Below, one piece after another: positions 1 to 11,100 of a stretch of 64,000 nt of DNA; position 1 is the stretch's first letter; every line of letters starts with the position of its first letter. The stretch comes from Babylonia areolata. Lineage: Eukaryota; Mollusca; Gastropoda; Neogastropoda; Buccinidae. The notes under the pieces were generated by a model that made no database searches, had not been told where the DNA came from, and was given only the letters and a program-made list of their open reading frames with translations. The stretch covers positions 9,784,140 through 9,848,139 of the forward strand of contig NC_134878.1 in assembly GCF_041734735.1 (NCBI RefSeq), in the 5' to 3' direction. The translations under genes were made by a program, and so were the position numbers.

Positions 1-456
1 TTTTCAGGCCACGGTCATAAATGTAAAATATCCAGCTTAATTTAACATAAGCCATTTAAAAATGCAGGTGTGTCCGTAGCGGTAAGCATGATCGCTCGCC
101 GGTGTAATTTCAATCCTTCCATGTGTGCATGATTTGGTTTTTACCAGGAATTGACAACGGTATCATTTTGTGCAGCTGTGCCTTGTTTGCACCCGTGTTG
201 AACTTGTTTTACATTTGGCTCGGTCCGCGGGAAACTGCATTTACGGACATGGTAGTTATGGACATCCCTTGGCTCAGAAGAGGATTCCAGATGTCTAACT
301 TTGTTTCTGGAGGAAAGTTTTACAGTGTAATAGATGATAGGTTTGGCCGTTCAGGCTTCGCCTTGTATTTTACGACACTTTGAATAGTTTCAGCAGTCCC
401 CGCGTGACTGCCTCGTGGTCGGCTTGGCAAGAAACAGCGTCAAAAAATTTTAATGA
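1..456. other. Left edge, no recognised gene
   Basis: No exon, RNA gene or repeat was recognised. A short plus-strand open frame (123-383) has no motif I know, and no splice sites or promoter frame it. It is left unassigned. Confidence 0.4.
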
Positions 457-825
457 TTGGCAGTATCATTCTTGGGCATCGGTCTAGAGCTTGCTTTGAA
501 AAATTGCATTGTATCATATTGTACCGTGTTGAGTTGTAGTTTCAAACTCTCGACTGTTGACCGCCGTTCTTTCTCTGTCTCTGGACCTTGCAATTGGAAT
601 GAACTTCCTCTTTCACTTCGTCAAGTCTCCACACTCAGCTCTTTCAAGTCTGGCCTTAAAACCCACCTCTTCCCAAAATAGCCTCCCTTCCCTGCCTCTT
701 CCTTGTCTTTAATTTCTCCAGTTGTAGAGTTATGCGTGCGTGAGAATGACTGGTGCGAAAGCGCTTAGATTTGTTTATGCACAAGATTCAGCGCTATATA
801 AGTACCATTATTATTATTATTATTG
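457..825 (+). mobile_element. LINE 3' end (reverse transcriptase C-terminus plus tail)
   Basis: The frame at 457-681 ends in SFSVSGPCNWNELPLSLR...FKSGLKTHLF, the typical last ~40 residues of animal non-LTR retrotransposon (CR1/L2-like) polyproteins. It is followed by a 3' UTR with GCGCTATATAAGTACC and an ATT microsatellite tail. The catalytic RT core is absent, so this is a 5'-truncated dead copy. The LINE class is inferred from the C-terminal style and the tail only. Confidence 0.75.
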
Positions 826-1444
826 TAGTTGATCGTGTTGCGTTTCTTGTTGTATGTTGTGTTCAACCTGTCATGTCACAATGAGATGTCCGGGGCTCTG
901 TCCACTTCACCACCGCCCCGCTTTCAGTTTGACGCCCAGTCTGTCTTGCCTTGCCTTGCCTTGTGACGATGCGGCTTTAGGCAGAGGTAGATAGCTGGAA
1001 AGGAAAAATGACGAACAGAAAAGTGCAGTGGTGCTGGTAGCTGTAGGGAGGTGGTAACACTGGAGAAGGGTGTGTTGGGTGGGGGTAGTTATGGAGGTAC
1101 CTGAGTAATGGAATGGGGAGGAGGGTTTGGGGGTGGGGGTGCGCAAACTGAATGGGCAGTTAGAGATGTCGGAAGAGAGTGAGGGTTGTAGATAGATGAA
1201 ATGGATGGATGATTATAGAATCTCCTGTATTAATCAATGGTGGCGTGCACATGGACGTTCTTTGACGCATTCATCATCTCCGGACCGCCTGTCTCTGTTT
1301 AGGTTTTTGTATCCACATCCCCTTCATTGACGAGGGGACAACTGAGGCTTAAAGCGAATACACAGTATGTTTTCTCTGTCTCTCTCCCTCCCTCTCTCTC
1401 CCCCTCTCTTTAGTCTCTTTCTCTCCCACCCACTCCCTGTATTC

Positions 1445-1445
<1 letters not shown>
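826..1445. other. Unassigned intergenic sequence
   Basis: No gene or named repeat was seen. The stretch has a short CTTGC-rich run near 945 and is otherwise plain. The minus-strand open frame at 907-1146 has no recognisable motif. Confidence 0.4.
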
Positions 1446-1486
<41 letters not shown>

Positions 1487-1543
1487 GCACCCCCCCCCCC
1501 ACCCCCCATCCCCCCCCCCCCCCACACACACACACACACACAC
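1446..1543. repeat. CA microsatellite with C-homopolymer interruptions
   Basis: About 20 CA units, then C runs broken by A or T, then about 10 more CA units. Open frames crossing it on both strands are low-complexity artefacts. Confidence 0.95.
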
Positions 1544-1986
1544 CTCACTGTGATTGCTCATGAACAAAACCAGTGAACCTTCACAGCAGGAGTAATGACT
1601 CCTGGAAGAAGAAGAAAATCGAACTTCCGAGGTGGTTCCCTTGAACGGTTTCATAGAATGAATCATAGAAAATAAAATAAAATAAAAACACCATGCCCGT
1701 CCAGTGGAACGCGACTAGTGTTTCCAAAGAAGCATTTCAGAAATGCACTGACACGGGGTTTTACCGGAAACTGAGAGGGCCCAAGTATTTTCAGCCTGTG
1801 TCGGTGACTGGGCATCTGAAACCGTTTCCTCACTTCCTGTCTCTGCTGGCACAAAGAAGTCTCTCGCTGTCTCTGTTTCTCTCACCCTCTCCCTGTCTCC
1901 CCCACCCCCACCCCCCACCCCACCCCACCCCCTCTCCCTCTTTATCTTTTGAGTCGCTTTCGTACGGCGCTCCCTTCTCTTCATAA
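1544..1986. other. Unassigned sequence with pyrimidine-rich stretch
   Basis: Contains a plus-strand open frame (1693-1986) whose first ~55 codons look unremarkable and whose end is a TC/CCACCC simple repeat (about 1860-1945). I do not recognise any product and see no splice signals. Confidence 0.35.
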
Positions 1987-2098
1987 ACGCGTGCACGCAC
2001 TGACGCCCGCGCACACACACATACACACACCGCACACACACACACAGGCGCGCACGCACACATACGCACACGCACACACACGCGCACGCACGCGCACG
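1987..2098. repeat. Alternating purine-pyrimidine CA/CG tract
   Basis: About 110 bp of nearly uninterrupted alternating purine-pyrimidine dinucleotides mixing CA, CG and TA. This is a composition known to favour Z-DNA. Confidence 0.9.
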
Positions 2099-2284
2099 AG
2101 AATAATGAACAAAAAGGTAGAGATGTTTATGGGATAACTGAAACAAACCGCCATATCAGTATTTTATATACTGGAAAGAGTAGATATATTGGGCTATTAA
2201 AACCATTCTTTGTCGTGAAGTTATAGGAAAGCTAACGATTTAAACGTTTGATAATTTTGACGCGCCCGTCAGTTTGTCTGTGTC

Positions 2285-2363
2285 TATCTCTTTCTCTTTC
2301 TCTCTCTCTCTCTCTCGCACACACATACACACACACAGAGCCGGAGAGAGAGAGAGAGAGAAG
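2285..2363. repeat. TC then CA then AG compound microsatellite
   Basis: A TC run (to about 2317), a CA run and then an AG run (about 2345-2362). The TC and AG arms are mutually complementary, so the block can fold into a hairpin. Confidence 0.85.
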
Positions 2364-2891
2364 GGTTCGCGTAGTTTCGTGAGCAATGGAGAAGGCATGC
2401 CGCTGGTGTCAGTGTGTGCCACCTGGGTGGCTCGAGCGAGACCTTTCCGCCTAATTAATGTGCTGTTGTCAATGCGTAAGCAAGCGTGAAAAACCAGCGT
2501 TGCTCCTTTTTTTTTTTCTTCTTCTTCTTCTTCTTTTCTTCCAAGGTGTGCGAGACCGTTTGACAGCGAGAGGTCCCTCGGAAAGGCTGGGCACTTCAGT
2601 GTAAGGCGTGATCTCCACCAAGGTTTGGGGCTCAGGAAGAATTTAGTTTGTTGATTCTCCTTTATATCAGTGTTTTCTGTTCTCTACTGATTCTGTTCAC
2701 AAAATTTAATACTCAGTTGGATCTCTTCACACAGTGTGTGTGTTTGTCTGATATCCTATGATTTATCTGTATTGCTTGGTGTGTGTCTTCTCTCGGTGAA
2801 TGTTTTCTGCGGACTGCATTCTGCTGCTGCTGTTGTTTTTTTTGTTTTTAAATATATGTAGGGCCTGTCTCAGTACTTGTATTTTGTGAAA

Positions 2892-2938
2892 TGTGAGAAA
2901 CCTTAATTAAGGTTAACCTTAATTAACCTTAAATAAGG
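2892..2938. repeat. TTAA-rich palindromic cluster
   Basis: Contains the perfect 12-bp palindrome CCTTAATTAAGG, followed by more AACCTTAATTAACC units, giving several overlapping inverted repeats. Function is unknown; it may be the remnant of a small TTAA-targeting element. Confidence 0.6.
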
Positions 2939-3173
2939 TGTCCAGCCTGCAAGCTCTCAGAAGTCAGTAAATGAGCTTCTCAGTTTGAAACGTCTGAGTC
3001 ATTGACTTGATATGCATGGTATCGCATGCGCCATGCGCATGCTCGCACACGCACACACACACTCACTGCTGGTTCCACGAGAACTTCATGTTTCTAACTT
3101 ACGCACGTTTTCTATTTCTGATAGTATCTTCCTCATTTGAATTTGTGTGTATGCGTGAATGTTTAATGTGAAC

Positions 3174-3482
3174 TTAATTTTTGATTCATCAGGCTAAGTT
3201 GTTATTTGATTTAAATGTTAATTTTTGATTCATCAGGCTATATTGTTATTTGATTTAAATGTTTCTCTTTTTTTTTATTTGATTTAAATGTTAATTTTTG
3301 ATTCATCAGGCTATGTTGTTATTTAATTTAAATGTTTCTTTTTCTTTCTTTTTTTTAAATGTTAATTTTTGATTCATCAGGCTATGTTGTTATTTAAGTG
3401 TTTTTCCTTCTTTTTTTTAATTTGATTTAAATGTTAATTTTTGATTCATCAGGCTATGTTGTTATTTGATTTAAATGTTTTT
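3174..3482. repeat. Minisatellite, five copies of a TTTTTGATTCATCAGGCT unit
   Basis: The core TTAATTTTTGATTCATCAGG recurs at 3174, 3218, 3290, 3362 and 3434. The first step is 44 bp and the next three are exactly 72 bp. T-rich spacers vary in sequence. It lies in the 3' flank of OXCT1-A. Confidence 0.9.
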
Positions 3483-4394
3483 CATTTTTAACATGTAATG
3501 TATACAATGCTGAAAAGTCCCTTATTTGTTGGCCCAGGCTATAATTGTGATTGATGGATTAGTGCAGTTACTTTTCTAACAGGTCCCCCACTGTCCAGTG
3601 AGTTAATACTATTAACACACCATTGTGTATTGTGTGGCAACAAAATGCAAGTTGAGGGGAAGAGTCTATGGCAATAAAAATGATTAAACATTGATGCTTA
3701 AGAATACTCATTCACACAGATGTACCTCGGCACTGTTTCAGCACGTCTTCAGATGGTTTATGGAATCTATTTTTGCTTCTTCTTCGCTTCCATCAGATCG
3801 TTCTCATACACCACCTTTCTGTTCTTTGGCTGCGGGTCAGTGGCATTCGCTTCTTTTTGTCCGGGCTTCCTCAAACACAGCCATACTCGGACTTGCTGCG
3901 CTGCCTCCATGCCAGCAGCCCACAGGGAACTGTTGGTGTAAGTGCACAATGTGGCCACACTCCAGGAGACCCTGCACCTCTGCTGACTGACATTGGTAAC
4001 GCTGTTCTGATTCAGCACACAGATGTAGCACACCACTTGTATAGCAGTCTATTGACAGTAATCTTTCAATTGCAGTCCTCTTAAACAGAAACCACCACTA
4101 TGTCAGTCAGTGCTGACAAGGGACTTTTAACATGACTTACCACATGCATGAGTGTGGAGGAGAAATTCTGCTTTTATGTCCTATCACACACACTGGAAAT
4201 GGTAGACTGGATATAGGGCAGTGCTCAAAACTGAGGCTATGAGAGCAGGCATGAAAGGTTGAAGAATCTAAGGCAGATTCTGATTTTCATAATTTTGAGG
4301 GTGGTAACACTGCTTTGGAGATTTATTTAGCTTTAGGACTGTGCTCAACACTTCGTTTTCATGTTGTTTCCCTTTATCATCCACACCTGTGAGA
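3483..4394. other. Unassigned intergenic sequence
   Basis: Overlapping short open frames at 3691-4084 run in several frames on both strands. None shows a known motif, a consistent codon pattern or convincing splice sites. I see no gene here. Confidence 0.4.
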
Positions 4395-4530
4395 TGCAGA
4401 CATGTGCAGCAGTGTTGGTCAGGAATTTTTAGCAACTCTCCAAAAGGTACATCAAGTGAATGACTCAACATTATGGTTCCAGCATTCCCGTTTGAGCTCA
4501 TGGCACACTCAACTCAGGGCAGGATCTGTC
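4395..4530 (+). repeat. Dispersed repeat, copy 1
   Basis: The block GTTGGTCAGGAA..TTAGCAACTCTCC, followed about 80 bp later by CACACTCAACTCAGGGCAG, matches 11175-11310 in the same order and orientation. No coding signal was seen. The family is unknown. Confidence 0.6.
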
Positions 4531-5542
4531 AGTGGATTGAAACAATGCCACAATGTGCCTCAGATGGGGCTTTAGACCTATGTTCTCAGTCACCAGTCCA
4601 CAGCACTAAATCCTCTGATACGGGGGGCTGGTGCAAGTAATTAAAAAGTAAATGTTTTTATCAGCAAGACAAGTGTTTGACATGCGGCTTTTCTCACTCC
4701 CCTCCCATCTCCAAGAAAAGTGAGTTACAGAGTCTTCTTTTCAAAGAATGGTAAAAATGTTTAATCCTATCACCCAGAATAGACCGAAGGGGTGATTCAA
4801 CTGAGACTGGTATCAAATTATTTGCATTAAGTCCACTTACAACACAGAAAAAAGAGAAGATAAAGGGTTAAGCAGTACTATAGAAAAACCTCTCCTTTGG
4901 GTAAGCATGCAATACATTTGATGATGTCTGAAGACAAAGATGTATATAATGCATATTTTGTTGTTTTGTTTTTTAATCTTAAAACCCCTGCATTGGTTAG
5001 AAGAAGAAAAAAAAACATGCACACATCTTCCAATTCACACAAGTACAAAATATTTTCTCATATTATATTAACACACATTAATTCACTGTTATACACATGT
5101 ATACTTGCACATATGTACAACATAAAGAAAACATATGAAATAGAGGTAATGAAACAGTAAATTGTCCTTTAAAAGCATCATCCTCTGGAAATAAATTATC
5201 TACAGAATCATATCCCGATCAAAGTCCTGCACACATGTGGGTTACATTGAGCAAGCTTGATTTTGTTCATGTCAGTTTAAAAACACACTACTGAGCAATA
5301 ATCATTCTGCAATGAAACATCAAATAACCTGTAAGAATAGTTTTATATGATCAGCAAGTCAGTATCACATGAATATTGTGAGTTCCACTTTTCTCCTTTT
5401 TTTTTTTCTTTTTAATAACACACATTTACATTCCTTGAGCTTTCCACAAATCATCATTTTATCACAATTACAAATGACAATGTAAAACCAAGGTGCTAGA
5501 CACTATTCAAAAGGTGCATTTCAAGCTTTTGGAATTTTTGTT
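4531..5542. other. AT-rich non-coding sequence
   Basis: No gene was recognised. AT-rich, with short poly-A and poly-T runs. It may be distal 3' UTR or flank of OXCT1-A. Confidence 0.4.
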
Positions 5543-5836
5543 TTGTATTCTTTTGTTTTTCAGTTGAAACTGAACACACTGGCTCAACAGCATGGGAAGT
5601 ACAAAATATATAAGGTGAGACCAGTCAACCAAAAATCAGCTGAAGTTGTCAAGCTGTGGAACCAAACTGCAGAAAAAATACCCAGTCATTCAGGCAGAGA
5701 GAGAGAGGAAACGAATATAGACCAAGGACCAGTCCCCAACCATAGCACTGACACAGGGCAGCACAATGTGAGCAAGGAATTGGGAGTGTTGTTGTTATAC
5801 ATGGGGGGGTGTCAAGGTCACTTTTCCATGCTGTGA
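5543..5836 (+). other. Open frame with exon-like edges, unidentified
   Basis: A plus-strand frame starts just after a TTTGTTTTTCAG acceptor-like site (ends 5561) and passes an AAG/GTGAGA donor-like site about 50 bp later. The peptide around KYKIYKVRPVNQKSAEVVKL looks more protein-like than its neighbours. It is weakly reminiscent of a carboxypeptidase activation peptide, but I cannot identify it. No partner exon was found nearby, so it may be a pseudo-exon. Confidence 0.2.
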
Positions 5837-8111
5837 AATGGCTTGGTAGGGTGTGGATGGGCCCTAGAAAGTTACATGTGCACCATTCATAAAGTGCACA
5901 CCCAGTGGCCCCATTATCAGTCTATCCAGGTGGAGCATGCAAACCACCATCTTATTGAGCAGCCAGTGGTGGGAGGCTGGTTCATCTAAGGTGCTAATGC
6001 ACCCCATGTAACATGACAGTGCTTGGTACCAGTTGTCACATGGGAAAGGCACATTTTGAAACTGGCCGTTTTTGTGCCTCGGTTGTGCGATGTAACTTTG
6101 CCAGTGAACATTGTTTCACTGTCTTATGCCACCAAACGTGTGAATTTGGAGAAAAATACCTCAGCATTTCTTGCACAACAGTGTATATATCACAATTTGT
6201 AAGAAGGCAATATTAACATTACTGTATTGTCCAAATTGCAAAGCAACTTTTTTCAACCACATTGCAGTCAAGTTAAAGAATTTATGAACAAGAAATTAAT
6301 TTGGAGAAATTACACACAACCGATTTATTGCACACCCAGGAAGCTGAATGGTGATAATGTTAAAATTCCCTAAACTATTTCCCATTCCAATATGGCCATT
6401 TCCAAAGTTACAAAACCTGGCACATCACAAGAAAAGGATAATAAATGGAATTGTAATGATTATTTGTGGCTCATTAACATTTGGGGAGATAAAAACTGTT
6501 TCATTCTGGTCTTCAGAGTACTAATGCCAAAACTACAGACCAGTCCGACTGCCTTCAAATGTAAATGCACAAAAATAATCCAGTCTTCTACACAAAATAG
6601 CAGAGATCCCTATGTCTAAATATGTGAATCTTGCTCTGATTTAAAGACTAGCATCCTTATCTCTCTCCTTTATACACACACACATACCTTTTAAATGTTC
6701 GGGGGGGGGGGGCGGGGGGGATGCGCTTCCTGACTTTGTGGAAGTGCAGTACTATGATGGTTGCTGGAACTGGTCCACTCAATACAGGTATTCTTCTGCT
6801 CTGTTCCCAAACTTTCAAAAACCTACCTGTCAATATTCAGTCATTTTTCAGCACTAAAAGTAAAATTCTAGCACGTTAAATTTTGTAAGAAGTACTTAAT
6901 ACACACAGTAACCTTGAAACATACAAAACTTTAAAAAGTGGAGATAAACAAGACAGCAGCTGAGATTCAATGTGATCTTTCACAAGATTTGTACATTCTA
7001 CTCAACTGTATCTGTAGTGGCTGTACAGATTGTTGGGAACTTGTTCAGTGGCCCTGACCCAACATCTTCATCATACATTCACATGAACATGTGCACCATC
7101 TTCCACATGACAGGAAAAATACATTTTCAGCATGTCACAAGTGATTTCCTTTTGCATTTTACAATTTAACTAAAGGACAGGTTTCTATAAATTGTGAATG
7201 TTTTTTGTTGTTTTAAACAAAACGCAAGGTGCTCTTTGGAATTTTTATTATCAAATGGTACTGTTTCTGCAAGTAAAATGTTACATGCACTTGCTCATAA
7301 TTCAGGTCTGTGTATACTGAGTTAAACATTTTGTGTGTTGCATAAGCTGCCCCGTGACTGAACAGTTGAGGCATTAAAGAGGACTGGAGGCCCTATAAAA
7401 GTACTTGTATGTATCACACAATAGTTTTAAGTGAAGTATTGCTAGCAGTTAATATACTTCAGTTTCTTCTTTCTTGGTGTAGCATGCATCAATGGGCACG
7501 ATCCAGTTTAGACTGTTAGATACAGAACTAGAAGGTCAGTCTGTACAAGAAACTTGGGCAGATCACTGCATAAGCCTCTAAGAAAATGGGCTCAATACTG
7601 TTGGCCTTTCAGATTTTTTCCTGTTGTTGAGATACACACTGTACACTGGAGTATTTTTTAATTGTACAAATAAAACCATGCTGATTCTTCTGTATGAAAG
7701 AGTACATTGGAAACTGATTACGATACAAATGCTGGCAGACTGAGTATTCATGACCAAAACTGGACATAACACTGAACAATACTTTTCTTTTCTTTCCCCT
7801 CCATAACTTCATTGTTCAAGATAAGATGGCAAGATCTGACAGGTGACACAGTCAATTATAAAAAATAAAAAAAAATAATAATAAAGTAATAAAAACCGCC
7901 CATCCCAAGACTTCATAACTCCCTGCTTTGAAGTGGGTGCAGGCATCGGTACTGGGATATGTGAATCACAGTTTCAAGTTGGATCGTTAAAGATGTTGCA
8001 GCTGAAGCCTATCATGATGTACACCACTACAGTTGGCCAAACCAGTGGCTCAGTCCAGTCCCGTAACAGCCTTGACCGACTGTCACAAGTTTCGACATTT
8101 GTCCAGAACAC
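5837..8111 (-). other. Probable 3' UTR and flank of OXCT1-A
   Basis: Sequence directly downstream of the OXCT1-A stop. AT-rich, few repeats, no exons. Poly(A)-signal-like AATAAA hexamers read on the minus strand at 7244-7249 and 6324-6329. I cannot say which is used, so the transcript end is unknown. A G-run interrupts it at 6701-6721. Confidence 0.4.
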
Positions 8112-8156
8112 TCACTGCACCTCCGACTGCTGCATTGGTATCAAGTCAGGGGATAC
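8112..8156 (-). CDS. OXCT1: OXCT1-A exon 15 (last coding exon)
   Basis: Encodes [14 protein letters not shown] and stop TGA (residues 511-524). It matches the human C-terminus VSPKLMPMQQ. Acceptor TTCCAG precedes it. Phase 0. Confidence 0.93.
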   Translation of the reverse strand, partial: VSPDLIPMQQSEVQ

Positions 8157-11100
8157 CTGGAACAATATACATTCTAATCAGTTATATTCCATAAACCAAA
8201 GTAACCGTTTCTTTAATACAGGCTTTAAGTATACTCTTTTTCCATCATGAAAGCCACTGCAATGCACTTTGGAACATCAGGATTGTTTAAATAAAATTGT
8301 TATTTAATAAAACACCGTTTATCCATCCACAATGAATTTCCATATGCACACTCACAAACAGTGCCATGACATACAAAGTAGTTGGCCAACTCACCCTGAA
8401 TTCACCGTCAGTGGCTGCCTTGATACTCTCCACAGTCTCTCCTTCAGCAATCTCCATCAGGGTCATGCCTTTCTCGGGGTCGATCTCAAACACACCCTGT
8501 ACAGACAGTGATCCACCCCTGTATTGTCATTCCATGTTACACAGAAATTCACCAAGTTCCCTGACAGTCAGGGCTGTTTGCCAAGGACTGGAAGCTTTGC
8601 AGCCTGTGTGAGCAAGCCAGGAAAATGCAAGTTAGTGGATTAACACTCCCATCCTATCAAATATCAGCTAAAACTTGGCACTGTACCATAAAAATGTAGA
8701 GTTCTTTCAATGCTATGATCTACTAGACATCACAAAAAAACTGTTGATGCAATTTGCCTTTAACTGTTCATGTTTGATGCTGCTCATCAGAAAATGACAT
8801 GTGCCGCCATCATAATCAACCCCCTGTATCTACCATAATCCCGATTCTACTGCATTGCCCTTCCAATATACAGTATTTAAGTGCATCTTTCCTTATCTGA
8901 ACCACATCTTGGTTCACTATTATTTGCAGTGTGTCAGTCCTGTTATTCACCAGGTTATACTAGTAGGAAAATGGGAGTAAATACACCATTTCTTCCATGA
9001 GAACAGTAGGTTTGAATAGATCAGTTGGCCAAAGTATTTGAATGAATGTGTGTGCATTTTACTCTTGAAGGAAGGCTGGAGGATAACTGGACTGCTATGA
9101 AAATGGAAATGCAAGTCATTTTTAGCAGTTACACACATAGCCCCAAGCCTTACTTGAATATATCTGTTACTTTGTTGCAGGAGCAGATATTGGCAGAACA
9201 TATCCTGAATACAACAAACATTTACATGTTCAACATGAGGCCTGTTTCACAGATTTGATATTTTGTTAACAGGGGTGGAAAGGAATAATAACAGATGATA
9301 CTCATGGATTTGTGTTGACCCAACTTCTATCTGGAGATGTGTGTATTGAAAAAAAAAAAAAAAAAAATACTGGCAAAGATAATTTCATCTTAAGAATATG
9401 ATCAGCCAGTATTTTTCGCTATTCCACATCCAGTGTCGAACAAAACTGTGCACTGCATAAACAAAAAATTCTTTCCTACCTTGTCTGTGATGACCATGTC
9501 CACACAGTGTTTGCCGGTCACAGGCAGGCTGCACTCTCTGACAAGTTTTGATTTGCCCGTCTGGAAAAAAAAAAAATCACTATTACACAACTGAAAATCA
9601 ACACGTTTTGTAAAAAATAAATGAAGTGACAAAGCACCATATGCACACACCACAGGAGACCCTATACTACGCCCCCAATTGACCAAGAGTGCCACAAGTT
9701 ATAGTTACTGAGAATGCACATTCAGCCATGGGCTGAAAATCACCGAAATGTCTTAACATGGTGCACAGCTGCAACCTCCAATGGTGGCATAACCTGAACT
9801 GCTGCAGTCTGCAGAGACCTATCAGTGTTAGGTCACCAGAAGGCCATGCTGCTCTTCAGGTGTTCAGTAGATGTTCTGATTCACAAACGCCAAACACTAC
9901 ATATGGTAGGTATGCCTAATAGCGAATGTTTCGTGTATCACCCCACTTGAAGTGTTCTTACCGCATACATTTCACAATTTAATGGTGGATTCAACCTCAT
10001 TCTGATACTGTAATGAATCTTCATTTCCAAGAACCAGTCAAACAACAGCTATTTCTGCCTATTTTCGTGCGCTTTATTCTCTCCGAGCACCACTACCGAT
10101 CACGTTCACAAACATGCTCTCACAATCCTAAAATCAAGGGAAGCAAGCAAGACTCAACTTGAACTTTGACACAGTGCTGGGAGATTTAAGAATGCATGCC
10201 GGTGACAGATCAGAACATCAGTTTTGACAGGAATCTCTAAAATAGTCGTTTGCAATCAGACCAAAGGGTATTCTGATACAAGTGTATTTGCAAACGATGC
10301 TGTTCAGGCAAAAAACTCCATGGGGAACATGCTTTCTCTTTCATTGGACCTGTCATCTGGAACAAACTTCCTTATTCTGTCTGACACGCTCAGTCTTTGT
10401 CCTCATTCAAATCAGCTCTCAAAACTCACTTTGTCCACAGTTCTTATGATTAGGTTTCCCGCCCTGTGTGTGTGTCTGCGATTGTTGGTGGGTGGAGAGA
10501 GGCATGGGGCTGTATCGGTATGAATGCCTGGTGTGTGTGACCTGTTTATTCTGTGATGCATATAGGCAAATGAATGTTATGAAGTGTATCTGCATCATAT
10601 GTATGTGTAATTGTATTTGTAAATGCTCTGAGCTCTCCAGAGATAGGGCGTCCAAATATTCATTATTATTATTGAGTGTTCTCAAAAGGGTGTGTTTGTG
10701 TGTGTATGATCAAACCAAACAATACTACAGTCTGGTCCTATGTTTCAATAATATGTCATGTCTAATGCTTTGTTTTAATTGTCCGCAAGTACCCAAACCC
10801 ATCATTCACACTTGCCTGTTTGCATTTACACTCAGATACCCCTGCTATTTCATCAGTTGAAAAAATGTTAAGACAGAAGGAGTAGACTAACTGCAGACTA
10901 ACTTTTGGTGCAACCAATCGGAGAAAGCCTTCAAAAACAGAAGAGCTACATTTGATGATCATACAACCTGTTATCTGTGCAATACACAAGTTGAGCTGGT
11001 CACTTTGGATCATTTGCAATCAGGCCTATCTACCCTACTTTGTCACAAACACTTATGATGGAGGAAAATGAAACCGACGTCACCTGGACAGAATCTGGGA

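Noticed and set aside
123-383. Plus-strand open frame near the left edge
   Set aside because: No motif, no exon signals, and it is short enough to occur by chance.
1715-2146. A 143-codon minus-strand frame
   Set aside because: More than half is CA/CG simple repeat. The remainder has no motif.
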